A stretch of DNA of 64,000 bases from positions 57,846,386-57,910,385 of the forward strand of contig CM049322.1 in assembly GCA_026874595.1 (NCBI GenBank), given 5' to 3'. Source of the stretch: Sipunculus nudus. Lineage: Eukaryota > Annelida > Sipuncula > Golfingiida > Sipunculidae. The notes under the pieces were generated by a model, which did no database searches, was not told the origin of the DNA, and saw nothing but the letters and a program-made list of their open reading frames with translations. The number at the start of each line of letters is the position of its first letter. Within the stretch, counting starts at the first letter, position 1. Positions 11,815-23,607 of the stretch are shown piece after piece. The translations under genes were made by a program, and so were the position numbers.

Positions 11815-11995
11815 TGTGACCTTGATAACCTTCGAAATGACCTTCAAATTCAAATTTCGCGATGGCATCCACCCATATCTTATTTAACTTCTATTACTGG
11901 TCAGTTCCCACATGGATGCCTGCGTTTAACACACGATGCCGTAAAAAATAATTTTAGAGGACTTTTCAGAGTTTGGCTGGCCAACTATTACAGGT
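11815..11995 (-). repeat. inverted copy of the 9369 repeat
   Basis: Read on the minus strand it gives GTTGGCCAGCCAAACT, then CAGGCATCCATG, ATGGGTGGATGCCATC and GAAGGTCATTTCGAAGGT, in the same order as the units at 9369-9690. Confidence 0.7.
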
Positions 11996-12105
11996 GGCTC
12001 ATATAATATGTAGAAATGTTCATAATATTAACTTTTGATCTATTTTTTAACTGATGTTTATTTCATTTGCTAAATCCATTAATCTGCTAAATATTTGTTC
12101 ACGCT

Positions 12106-12180
12106 CGTAAAATATGGCTTGGAGCGAAATAGAACTGTCAGAGAAGTGGTGGACAGTTTGTCAGCATCGAAACCAAAGGT
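12106..12180 (+). pseudogene. C-type lectin CTLD fragment
   Basis: In one plus-strand frame the bases read WLGAK, a TAG stop (12130-12132), then NCQRSGGQFVSIETK. This is the core of the first CTLD exon; compare WLEAKNNCHRHGGYLASIET in the lectin at 32 kb. No other exon and no intact splice site were found, so this is a single-exon relic on the strand opposite to the live lectins. Confidence 0.75.
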
Positions 12181-12605
12181 TAGAATATTGAATGTGTTTG
12201 GCATAATTATTGGCCCATACAACCTGCAATTTCAGAGCAGAGCCAGAGACATATAAGGTGAAGGAAAAATTTATCTGGGTAGTACATACACACTATTATT
12301 ATTATTATTACTATTTTTTTTTTATTAGTGGGTGCCACCTAATTGATAAAATGAGAAAGTGAAGATACTTTAAAGAAAGATAAAGAGGATCACTTCATGC
12401 AAACAATAGGAAATGGCAATTAAACCAGCCAAACTGTTATTGCCTATCACCCTTTTCCATAATGTTATCTATGGTCGGTTTGTTTGTGCATTCCAGTAAA
12501 TCTCTCATTCTAACAGCGAATCTATTGGGTCTGATTAAATTTACTTCCAATCCAAATGTGCTCCATGGGTTGAGTTAGGAAAATTTTGGATTCATATCAA
12601 GTTAC

Positions 12606-12608
<3 letters not shown>

Positions 12609-12643
<35 letters not shown>
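12609..12643. repeat. (AT)n microsatellite
   Basis: About 17 units. Confidence 0.95.
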
Positions 12644-12645
<2 letters not shown>

Positions 12646-12811
12646 GTTTTCGGTTACCCTGGTGTTTTCTATCGTCAGCCAACTTACCTCTCGCTGTTTT
12701 TATGATAATCATTCCTGTGTGCATAAAAGGAACCAAATTATTGTAAGCAAGTTTGAGTAATTACCTGTTATGGTACTTGTGTTATCAACACATCAGTAAT
12801 CGGAGGTCAAG

Positions 12812-12965
12812 TGGGTATTTATTCAAATTTACTCTAAATAAAACGACATTGAGTGTAACTTTGGCCCAGCAAGGGGTAGTTTTTTTATGAGGAAATATAA
12901 TAAATCACCTGCAAATGCTACCTTGTGACATTCAATATTGTGATCGTGTGATACCCAGCCTGATT
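12812..12965 (+). repeat. dispersed repeat, copy B, ending in (AT)n
   Basis: Second copy of the family at 3795-3955, in the same orientation, again ending directly in an (AT)n tract. Confidence 0.6.
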
Positions 12966-12989
12966 ATATATATATATATATATATATAA

Positions 12990-13040
<51 letters not shown>
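12966..13040. repeat. (AT)n microsatellite, interrupted
   Basis: Two AT runs separated by AAACATACAT; forms the tail of the copy B repeat. Confidence 0.93.
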
Positions 13041-13045
<5 letters not shown>

Positions 13046-14824
13046 GTACATTACATGGATAACCTAAAGCTCAGTTAAATTCACGTATCATCCAAGACTG
13101 TCCTTTCTGTTACTAACCATGACAAATCAATATGCTGCTTCCTAAAGAACCCTCCCTCTTCCTTACACCCACACACAATGAATCAAAGGGGAATACCCTT
13201 AACTTAAAAGAACCTCGGTTTAAACATTCGAGCTAAAAGAAACAAGGACATGCTATTGGCCCAGGTTGCCTGAGTATGGACAAACTACTTGAGCGAACTG
13301 CCCTGAGAATATTTGTTAAGGACGGATGCTTTCGCCAGTGTTATCAATACATGGCGCCTGGTGTAGATTAGCTCAGATGTAAGTTTACTACTTTGGGCAA
13401 ATATCTTAGGCATAAGTGTCTCAGTGGGTTTATAGAGTAAACAATCATTGGTGGTGAACGTTTTCTGTTTTAGATTAGCAGATATCAAAATAACAGTCCT
13501 ATTGCTTTATAAAAATAATAATTAAAATGCTTGATTAAGGAATATATCAGTAAGGAGGGTATGTAAGTTATCAACGAATCTGCTGATGCTATCCATTCAT
13601 TTCAGTGCGGTTTAATGTTTAATCTAACACACATACACACGTATTATCGAATGACATACCTGTATTAAACTTATAGCATACATGTATTACCGAGGGGAAT
13701 CGACTGAATAATATATGCCTCAAACGTCATTATTTTCCATTTTAGTGAACATGAAAGGAATTACAAAAGTTTCATGTTATTCAGCGCATACATTCATAAA
13801 ACATTAGAACACATTATTATATTTTTTTATTAACGCGATATTTCCTCTTGTTTTGGTTCTGCCACATTTCATTATTTGTACTTGTTTCGCGACTGTGGTT
13901 TCACCTATTGTCCTGAAACAAGGAGTTTTCCCCCTCTCTTCTCCTGTCGACTTTTGAAGTGTTATAGATAATCGAGTGACTGTACCGTAATTAAGGCAAT
14001 GTACCGCGAGTACTGCTGGAAGGTCTATATATATTTAAAGCACATTCATGTTCTTCTGAGCATTTGGTGGTCATCTTATAGCACCATCCGCCATGAGATA
14101 TGTATGCATTGTACTGATTCGGGAAACATGTGCACGTACCCGAGCAATAATGTACTATGGTATGAACTTCTATTATACCAGTTATCACATATACACGGTA
14201 GAGTGACAGAGATATGTAACGAATTATAACACTCGTGTTTCCGATACCGCTGGGATTTTAATGGTTACGAGAAGGAAAAAGTTGTTGATAAACGTTTATC
14301 AACATCCAACGTAAAGCCATGAGATTACATGTCTGATTGATGCTGAAACTGGTTATTCAGTCCATTGGTAGTCGAGAAAGGTGTGTGACCTCTCATTTGT
14401 TTCTGTTTTTTTTATCCTATAGCCACTGAATACATCTAATAACAATTACGCCAAAGGACCGATTCTACTCTTAATTCAGTGTCACGAAATGGATCGTGTC
14501 GAGTCGATTACTGATGGGTTGTTTTTCTTGGGAGTAGGGATATCTTAATGGAGCGTTTGTACGCCGGCGAGTCTTATTGTGTCGTGAGGCAATATCAGTA
14601 TCGATAGGGGTTCATGGTACCAGTGTGTTAGTTATGGCATTATTACTTTGAACGGAAAAAGGGCTTTTGTTCAGCCTCTTTAGTATTCAACATGTTCATG
14701 AATATAATGATCATCAGGGTAATAATGTATATATCAGGGTTGCATACACAGAGTGGATAATACTCTATTCATTCCTAGGTGTCTAGAGGTCAGTCATCTA
14801 CCAGTTGAGACCCTATGTTGCAAG
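13041..14824. other. no gene seen
   Basis: Short frames on both strands (for example 13285-13488 minus and 13999-14229 plus) show no family resemblance. A perfect 22-bp palindrome lies at 14283-14304. Confidence 0.5.
14283..14304. repeat. perfect 22-bp palindrome
   Basis: TGTTGATAAAC is followed directly by its reverse complement. The inner 14 bp (GATAAACGTTTATC) recurs at about 46617. No function is assigned. Confidence 0.85.
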
Positions 14825-14970
14825 TGTGGGTCCACTGCTGCCAGTGAGGTCCAGTGCTGCCGTTTGGGGTTCAGAGCTGCCGTTCGGGGTTCATGGCTGC
14901 CGGTTAGGGTCCAGTACCGCCATTCTGTGATCCAGTAAGGCCACTCGGGGATTCACTGTTGTCTATAAAC
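14825..14970 (+). repeat. 20-bp minisatellite, about 7 units
   Basis: Units follow GGTCCAGTGCTGCCGTTTGG with changes: GGTTCAGAGCTGCC, GGTTCATGGCTGCC, GGTCCAGTACCGCC, and decayed outer units. It creates a spurious open frame at 14753-14938. Confidence 0.9.
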
Positions 14971-16346
14971 TGTTTAACCGGACTGTGGTTTTAACTAGAG
15001 TTTTATGTGCAGCCTGTCTATTTACTTTGGTCAAAGACCGATCAATTATAAAATCCTATCAGGGAAGATGGTTTGAATTGTGTAAATTGGGTGTTAATTT
15101 TGGTGTTAATATATGTTCTTTATTGCTAAGCCGCTGCCCAGTGTTTTGTTGTTAACCTGAGAACCATCAAAAACCCACTCCTACTTTAGTTTACCCTGTA
15201 AGACCAGAGGAATCCGGTCAGTTATTTGCTTAGGGGGATCTCTTTCCTAGGGCACAGGTAAGGGCCAACTTTTATCGGTTGACATTCAGCCAAGATCAGG
15301 ATTTCGTTCAAACCCTAATAATTCACCTCAAGGCCACATATTCATATGCTCCTTGCACTAGTTCCTTATCAATGTAACATCAACCGCACCACCGCAATTG
15401 TCTTTTGTTATTCATCCTGTATCTAATTATGTATACCTTAACGGATTTTGGCAAATACATATGGTGCAGTGCAACTGTGCACTGGAATCCACCAGCTGTA
15501 ATATCTTTGACGCCTGCATACATACTCGCTTAATATGGCTATATAATGCGGCTATATGGTTGATGCCAAAACAGAGCCCAAGGTTTACGCAGAGGCAAGG
15601 TTTTTTCTTGCTTCTATATGTCCTCTGCTCTAAGTTGAACAGTGTTTAAATGCAAAGGAGGAATAATTTCTCGTATAGCTGCATAATAATCAGATTATGT
15701 CAGTTCATGCTGTCTGATTATCGAAAAGGTCGGATTGTATTTCTGTTAATCTTAACCGTAAATATGAACCAATTATTGAGACAGTATACGCATGCGTTGT
15801 CTTCGAAATTAAAAGAAAAAAATGCATTTTTATGTTTTGATAAATATCTACAATCATATAGGATCAACTTTCATTTATGATAGAGACATAAGAGATATGT
15901 AATAATATGTATATTTAATCAAAATCCCTGTTTTCTTGCTCTATCTATTTCTTATATAATGCAATATTAAAATAACAGCTATTTTACATCAAAGCTATTA
16001 CCAATTATTTATTCAGCTGAAATGCTCATTTGATAACCGTAAATTTTAATATATTTAAATGTGATATTTCCCATCTTAATTTGACCAAAGACGAATGCAA
16101 AGTAAGATTTTTTTTATTTAAAGAGAATGTTACATTCAGATATGTCCCCAGTACCAAAGCCTTCACCATCCTATTAAACATGTTAATTACATTGGGGAGA
16201 ATGTTCGGATTTGTTTTAGTTTGTCTAAAATCAATTAATGCCATTGTCACATTGTTACATATTAACTATTTTAACATCTTCAAAATCCCCTACAAAATAG
16301 TCTTGAATTATTAAATGGGTGGTGTTGAATTTACTGCCTGCAGTAT
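14971..16346. other. no gene seen
   Basis: Overlapping short frames (15398-15649, 15650-15880, 16030-16314) lack known motifs or consistent splice sites. The last 300 bp are probably 3' flank or 3'UTR of the lectin that ends at 16347. Confidence 0.5.
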
Positions 16347-17346
16347 CTAAAATCCTGCAATTTCGCAAATTGCACCCTGTAATTTAAACGAACATGGAAT
16401 GTCGTTCCACCTCCAGTGAAATTCACGTCTAAGTTGCATACAGTCTTCCGAGCCGGCGTCGTTGTTAGGTTCTCCACTCTGCCAGTGATTGTATGATACC
16501 TTTCGGTCAGTTGCCGCCCAGCGCCACTCTCCCTCACGCCTTATGTCGTTCCCACTTGTCCAATAGCCCCATGCACCAATTTCATTCGCTGCGAATAATA
16601 GTATGAAAGACATTTTTTTATGTGAAATGTAAGCTTATGTTTCCTTCATATTCTCAAATACAGTTAACGCCAATATATATAGACACACATACATATATAT
16701 ATGTGTGTGTGTATGTGTGTGAACAGAGTAATAATTAAGAAGTTAGTCTATATAAAATGCGTCACTCATTAAACTTTAACTAGTGTCAAATTACAGACTA
16801 ACGCGGCTATTATAGATATTTATATATATATATATATATATAATTATTGGAAATTTATAAACTTGTTCTTGTTTACCTGTGGAAAAGGTGTGACGTTTGA
16901 TGATCGAGCTTAAGTAAGCGTTTTCTCCTCCAGTTTCAATGGTGAGAAGATCGGCTCCTAACTTCTGGCAGTATGTTCTTGCCTGTATCCAGGTTCTACC
17001 ATTAAGAATGAACTTGTAACACGAGGGTCTGACCTGATGCCCACAGGTCTGTCTGCCAAAGGGGTAGTAGTAATCAAACCCAGCCGGGCATCTGGCGGCT
17101 TGCAAATTAAATAATAATTATCAGTGTATAAATTGTACATTTCTTATTTGTGAGGATATAATACACTAAGACCACAGAGGATTCATTAGTGAACCCATTA
17201 CAACCATGAATTGTATGACCAATATTACCTATGAATTGAATATAACACGAAATTCAGTATCTTAAAATGTAACATTTACCAGTTATGTGCAGCAGATTGA
17301 GGAGTAAAAACACTCCCGTCAAAATACCGAACTTTGTAGACGCCAT
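16347..17346 (-). CDS. secreted C-type lectin, EPN type, three coding exons
   Basis: The exons are 17280-17346, 16877-17098 and 16347-16588; both introns are phase 1 and all sites are GT-AG, giving 176 aa. Residues 1-22 (MASTKFGILTGVFLLLNLLH...) are a signal peptide. Next comes RCPAGFDYYYPFGRQTCG, the extra N-terminal cysteine pair of long-form CTLDs, then PSCYKF, WIQARTYC and LLTIETGGENAYL. Exon 3 carries a WIGGND-like YWTSGND, EGEWRW, then EPNND, EDC, WRWNDIPC and the terminal AICE. EPN with WND predicts Ca2+-dependent binding of mannose/GlcNAc-type sugars; such proteins act outside the cell, often in innate immunity or mucus and shell matrices. An acceptor (TTTCTTTCAG) four bases before the ATG shows a 5'UTR intron. 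The ATG is the first in the signal exon. Nothing looks broken. The ligand is inferred from the motif only. Confidence 0.9.
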
Positions 17347-17677
17347 GCTCCTGAAAGAAAATGTATAATATTAAACCAACTCACAGCAAGTGCCAAACAG
17401 ACAAAGTTTATTTGTATTATGAACGCCATTCTTGTCTATTTCTCTGGATCTTGCCTATGAGAAACGTCATAAAAAGTCAATCGTATGATCAGTCAACTAA
17501 ACCTGATTTTATTGGACCCAAACATATGAAGAATTACTAAACGAATCTGAAAATAAAATCATTACATAATGATGACAATAAAAATACACACATTCCACCA
17601 AAGTATAAGGGTATTAGGTATAGGGCATACGTCGAAGTAATACTCCTCAACAGCAATGTCTGATATATTGTACCTAC

Positions 17678-17755
17678 CTTTCTTTCTGTGTTCCTCTAGC
17701 AAATGGAAAACAGCATGCAAATGTGCCAAATGTTTTCTGCGGGTAGATAAAATAC
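17678..17755 (-). promoter_or_regulatory. probable non-coding first exon and core promoter of the 17-kb lectin
   Basis: A strong donor (AAAG|GTAGGT) ends a candidate 5'UTR exon at 17678 and pairs with the acceptor just before the ATG. A TATTTTAT element at about 17748-17755 could be the TATA box. The transcription start is not fixed. Confidence 0.4.
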
Positions 17756-20084
17756 GCCAACGTTTCCCACGCCCACATGGAATTTACTTGTCCCACTAGA
17801 GTATTTCCTCTTTGGCATGCACCGGTTTAAGACGTGATGATATTTATATATCTTAAATGTAATCTTTCCACACAACTTTATGTAATACTTTTGTCATATT
17901 TTATCTTGTTAATTAATTGTGCAGTGACTCCAGCATTGCCTGAGGGTTTGTTAGAGCTGGGCATACTGTAAAAAAATTCCACCCGTAGTTGCCTCATTGT
18001 GGCGTTTTTTTCTGGTTGGTCATATTACAAAATGGTTCATGGTTTAACAGCAAAACTAAACACTCCTTAAATTTCGGTTTACTTACTTTTGTGACGGACG
18101 TTTTAAAGACAGTATATAAGCTATATGTTTTTATCTATCAAACATACCTAATTCTGATAAATAAATCTGAATCGGTTATTGGCTTTAGAAACCACCCACT
18201 GAATAATATGACTTTATTTCAGCTGATTGACATATAAACGAAAATGAAAAATACCTAAGGATGCTTTGACATATTTGAATGATTTACCTGACAAACGTGG
18301 ATGCAGTAGTTTTTGTTGTTTCAATACCAAAACAGAAAAAAAACACACTTCTATAGGATTAAGGACCGGCTTGACCTTTTTCCTAATTTGTCCTATTATT
18401 ACCGGGACTAACAGGAACTGACCAAAGCTGATATATTACAGTCATTTATAAACATATTTTAATACAGTAACAACACAATTAGACATTAAAGCGATTACAT
18501 AGATTTCCTGCGGAATGATATTGTTTTTTGTTTGCAAATATGTGTTCTCTTTTCACATTTTCTATATAAAGCTTTCCATATATGTCATGTGTTTATTCTT
18601 AAGACCCAGCAATTTGTTGTTTCACATCCAGAAATCCAGTTTAGACTTTAGAATAATGTAACGTATTATAAAAGCCTTCGTTTGTCCTTGTTTATTTTGA
18701 TTGGTTCATTCCTGCTGTATTCATGCTGACATTTGTTTTATAATTTATACTTTTTTAAAGAATTTTGGAGTGAATTAAAGTAAGATCGATAGTGTGTTAA
18801 TTTATCTCAAAGAGCAACAATGGTGACAGTATATATTTAACAATCCATGTAATGTTAAAGGGAGCTTATCACTTGTTCGCTCTTGTGCAAATAAAAAACA
18901 GTTGACCCGGGCCACTGGAGCCATTATTAACATGAAGGGAACAAGCAAATACGTTTTGGGGTGTTTATTTCTTGTAGTTTACAATCGTGACCGTTCATGT
19001 TCATTTTTGCTTGTTTTGGATATGTTCTGATTTGTGTATTCTCTTTCAGGACAGCCTTTTATTAGCCAGGAGAACTCCTTCTGTTTGACGTACATATATG
19101 ATTGTACTAGGGATCAGCCTATATCAAAATATGTTATCTCATAAAAATCATTTTTTGTCTAATAACCGTGTTTAACTCCTCACCAGCCGTCCGTTGCATC
19201 AGTTGTTTAGTACCATCCCCCGTCCCCCATTTTAAGCCGCCGCGCCTAGAGCATGGACCCCTAAATTTGTACAATCGACAAGGAAACATATGAAAACGCC
19301 TGAAGCGCTGGATAGCCTAGAGGATATGCAATGTTCCTGATAAGGGAATCTGTGTATTTGTTAGGGGCTGTTTGTGTTATTGTGTATGTGCACATACAAG
19401 TAAACCATTGCTAAAGACACTGAAATTATACAGTTGAAAATCAAACAGTTTAGTTGAAATTGTAAATTCATGTGCCTTTTGTGTTCGTCTGATTCTTCAA
19501 CTGTAATACGGTGAGTTCCGTTAAAACCATGAGGAATTTATAATTATCACAAATATACCACCCGAGGAACTATTTTATCATGGTAGGAGTTGAATTATAG
19601 ATATGTTTAGTACAGCTAAATGTGTAATCGGCTTGATAAATGAGCTCCTGGGTGAACTGGTACACAGTCACACCAAACGAAGGAGGAAACATTTGTGAAA
19701 ATGTTATCGAAATGTGTGTAACAAATGAACACCTACACTGTGAAACATACCAGGTGTCACAGATATACCGCAGGGTTACTTCTTTATCCCTTCAGAAATC
19801 CACTTGAGTGTTGACAGTATGTCACTGTGAGCCTAAGTTAGACGTAGCAGTAAAGCATTATTAAGACATGAGGATATATTTGAGTGTCACTGAAAGAGGA
19901 ACTTGTTTATGAGCCCCACCGACTGCCAATAAAGGTTATGTGATCTTCGTAGAGTTTGTCTGTTTGTCAATCCAGTATTCCCAACCTATTGGCATATGTG
20001 TGGGTTTTCTAGACTAATCCCGGGGATTCTTTGCTACCATTGCACATAGCCGAGTACATCACGCAATCAGAATCCACTCATCTT
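17756..20084. other. no confident gene
   Basis: The largest frame at 17989-18237 is unrecognised. A 55-codon frame at 19640-19807 (MSSWVNWYTVTPNEGGNICE..., four cysteines) is noted as a possible exon but has no family match. An AATAAA occurs near 19922. Confidence 0.4.
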
Positions 20085-20560
20085 GCTACAATTATGCGCT
20101 CAACGGCGTATGAGCGCAAAGTGCGCGGTAGCAAATAGCAGTCGCACATCAGCATTTGCTACCCTTTCGCATAGCTCGCCACATCGCTCACTGAGCAGCT
20201 ATCGCGGACTTGATACCATCAGGCACAGACCGGCTGATATTCGCCAAGTGCGCGGTAGCAAACCAGACCTGCGCGGTAGCAAGTTGCTGTCACCTACTAG
20301 CCATGGGGACTTTGAATTTGCGATCGCAAACTCTTCTACTATTAACGTAGTGCAAGTCTTTGCTGCCAGAGGTCGCTCGGACAGGACCACTCAAACCAAT
20401 ATGCGCGGTAGCAATTAACTGTCGCAATGTAGCAAACTAATCTGCGTGGTAGCAAATGCCATGAGCCATTTTCATCTTGGATCGCAATGCGCAGCGTGCG
20501 CAGTAGCAAACAGACCTGCCTGGTAGCAAGTTGCTGTCACCTGCTACCAAAGCGGGCTAT
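20085..20560 (+). repeat. satellite block with GCGGTAGCAAA motif
   Basis: The motif GCGCGGTAGCAAA or a near variant occurs at least six times at irregular spacing, and some copies face inverted ATTTGCTACC copies, forming short hairpins. The same GGTAGCAAATAG motif forms the core of the array at 21800-22880, so both blocks are probably one family. The open frame at 20083-20418 is an artefact of it. Confidence 0.7.
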
Positions 20561-20589
20561 GATTTTTTAATCGCAATTTCTGCTACTAT

Positions 20590-21795
20590 TCATGTAATGT
20601 ACTTTGGTAATCCATGCCCACAGAGTTGTCCAGATTCCTTTCTCTCAGGAATTCACGAAAAAATACACATATTACGGACTTATTGTAACATGTCACTTGT
20701 GTATGACGCTTACTTCGATAATTCATGCCCGCAGAGTGTCCCAATTTATTTCTCTCAGGAATACACGATAGATAAAAAATGGTTACACCAAAAGAGAACA
20801 AACCTGGTTCCTGAGGTAACAAATCATTGTTTACAGTTCATGTTTTGCAACAGAAGCGGATCCATGACAAACATACTGCGACTTGGTTCACTATGTGCCA
20901 TATTAAGGACATCTTGTAACGCGTCATCAGTGTCAGCTCTTACTTTAGTAATCCATGCCCAAAGGGTAAGGGATACACATATCATGGACATTAAACGCAA
21001 CCTGGGACGAGCGCTTAATAATTATCCTTGCCCGAATGGTTAGGGTTACACAAATCACGGACAACAACTTACCGGGTTAGCCTTCCCCGTACAGTTCTGG
21101 TTACCCATAACACGGACATGGAATGGTATCTGTGACAAACACTTACTGGAGTATTTCATGCCCGACGGGTTAGGGTTACGCGTATTCGGGATATAGCATA
21201 TATTAATAGTGACAAACACTTACTGAGGTAGTTAATGCCCAAAGGGTTAGGGTAACCCGTGTCTCGGATGTAGCATGGATTAATAGTTACAAGCACCTAC
21301 TGGAGTATTTCAGGCCCAAAGGGTTAGGGTTACCCGTTTCACGGATATAGCATATATTAATAGTGACAAACACTTACTGGAGTATTCCTGTCCGAAGGCT
21401 TAGGGTATTCGGTATCTCCAGGAAATCCCATTTATTAATAGTGGCAAACACTTTTTGGAGTATTTCATGTCCGAAAGCTTTGGGTAACTCTTATCCAGGA
21501 TATAGCATATATTAACAGTGACAAACACTTTCTGGGATATTTCATGCCCGAAGGGATAGTGTAACCCGTATCCCGGATATAGCATACATAATAGTGACAA
21601 ACACTTGCAGGAGTTTTTCATGCCCGAATGGTTAGACTAACCCGTATCCCGGATAAAGTATATATTAATAGTGACAAACATTTACTGGTGTATTTCAGTC
21701 GAAGTGTTAGGGTAACCCGTATACCGCATATAGCATATCTTTATAGTGACAAACACTTCCTGGAGTATTTCATGTCCGCAAGCTTAGGGTTGCTC
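20590..21795 (+). repeat. 76-bp satellite carrying GGGTTAGGG
   Basis: Ten GGTTAGGG-like motifs occur; between 21166 and 21778 they are spaced 74-79 bp. The monomer reads TAGTGACAAACACTTACTGG, then AGTATTTCATGCCCGAAG, then GGTTAGGGTAACCCGTATC and a GGATATAGCATATATTAA block. The 5' part, to about 21090, is diverged and holds longer decayed units with ATTCATGCCC and TTTCTCTCAGGA. Confidence 0.85.
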
Positions 21796-21799
21796 TATT

Positions 21800-22880
21800 C
21801 ATGGGTTCCCCTGACGGCAGTCTTGACAATTTTTATGGCAACAAATAGGTGCTATTTGCGCGTGCGATTCCTGGGGGCTCTTCTAACAGGCCGCTGTCAT
21901 ATTTACTCCCCTAGCGTCAGTCTTGACACTTTTTTGGTAGCAAATAGTTGCTATTTGCGCATGCAATTCACGGGGACCTCTCTGGCAGCCAGCTCTGATA
22001 TCCACTCCTCTGGCGGCAGTCTTGACACTTTTTATGGTAGCAAATAGCTGCTAATTGCCCGTATGACTCAAGGGGACCCGCCTGGCAGGCCGATGAGATC
22101 TCAACTCCCCTTGGCGGCAGTCTTTACACTTTTAATGGTAAAAAAATAGCTGCTATTGGCGCGTTCCATGTCCAGTCCTCCAATTTGTTTGGGGTAGCAA
22201 ATAGCTGCTATTTGCGCTCGCGATTCATTGGGACCTCTCTGGCAGCCCCCTCTGATATCCACCATCCCTGGGGCCAGTCTTCATACGTTTATGGTAGCAA
22301 ATAGCTGCTTTTGCACATGCGACTCATGGGGGTCCGTCTGGAAGGCCTCTGAGACTCCACTCCTTCTGGCGGCAGTCTTGACACTTTTTATATTAGCAAA
22401 TAGCTGCTATTTGCACGTGCGATGTATAGGGGCCCCTCATGCAGTCCGCTCACATGTCAAGTCCCCCTGGCGGCGGTCTCAATACACAATGCGATGCTGT
22501 CATCAAGCTACCCCATCCCAGATTTGTTTAGGGTAGCAAATAGCTGCTATTCGCGCGTGCGATTCATAAGGCCTCCGTAACAGTCGGGTCTCATGTCCAC
22601 TCTCCCTGTACGCAGTTTTAATACTCAATGCGATGCTACCATAAATTTTACCCCCTCCCAATTTTTTAGGGTAGCAAATAGCCGCTATTTGGCCCTGCGA
22701 TATATAGGGGCCCCTATGGAAGTCCGCTCTCCTGTCCACTCCCCCTGGCGGCAGTCGTAACACTCAATGCAATGCTCCCATGAATTCTACCCCCTCCCGA
22801 TTTGTCTTTGGGAAGCAAATAGGTGCTATTTGCGCGTGCGACTTATGGGGGCACTCTGGTGGCCGCGAAGATCCGAAAAG
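21800..22880 (+). repeat. satellite with palindromic core GCAAATAGCtGCTATTTGC
   Basis: About ten units, 60-140 bp apart, share GGTAGCAAATAGCTGC followed by TATTTGCGCGTGCGA. Most also share CCTGGCGGCAGTCTTGACAC. The core is a perfect 19-bp palindrome with a single central base in several units. Unit length grows toward the 3' end through a second sub-unit (AATACACAATGCGATGCT-like). No protein is encoded. Confidence 0.88.
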
Positions 22881-23571
22881 TCCCATAAGCTTAACTGCAG
22901 GCCGCTACCGAAAACCGGCAGTTCCCCGCTTATAAATAAAAATATAAATTTAAACCCAATTCTTCAAAATATTTCGACCAAATATTTTTTTATGATGGAA
23001 TGATTTTGAGCCTCGTTGACCTAAATTTTATATATTTGTCTTTTATTTTGTATATGGGAGCGACGATTTCATCCTCTCAAAGGTATGCCTATAAAGAACA
23101 TTTTCTTTGCGCAAGTCTGTATCCGATGTCAATGGAAAATATCTTTTATATTTTGTTTTCCAACAAACAAACAGCAGACAAATACGAATCCATTCAATTA
23201 ATTTAGTCCATTATAATGGATATAGTCTGGATTAGAATAACAACATATCGACAATTGACATGAACAATCAAGTCTTCCTGACATGATAACAGTTAAGGTC
23301 ATCAAATTTGAGCACTTTACACTGGAGGGTAACTCTGCAACTCTGTAACTCTGGCCCTAGATTAATAGCACCTGAATGTTTGGTGTCTATTTCATAAGTC
23401 ATTATTTCCTGATATGTCACCTGCAGTAACCATCATTGCAGTAACCATTGAACAAACTTGTAAACTTGACCTATCAACCAATTAAATGTCAAAGTTTGCA
23501 CACTGAATCCAACCTATGGGTTGGATTGACACCTTATATTGCAAACATTCAGTTTCAAGTGTTATTATTGC

Positions 23572-23607
<36 letters not shown>

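Noticed and set aside
12729-12758. A GAA CCA AAT TAT TGT frame downstream of the 12-kb lectin fragment, read as EPNYC
   Set aside because: A stop precedes it, no WND or second cysteine follows, and such a short match is expected by chance.
20083-21043. Long plus-strand frames across the 20-21 kb region
   Set aside because: Satellite monomers without stops in one frame; the sequence varies with the repeats and shows no domain.
20085-22880. CRISPR-like regular repeats
   Set aside because: The spacers are themselves repeated and diverged, units vary in length, and the window is eukaryotic.
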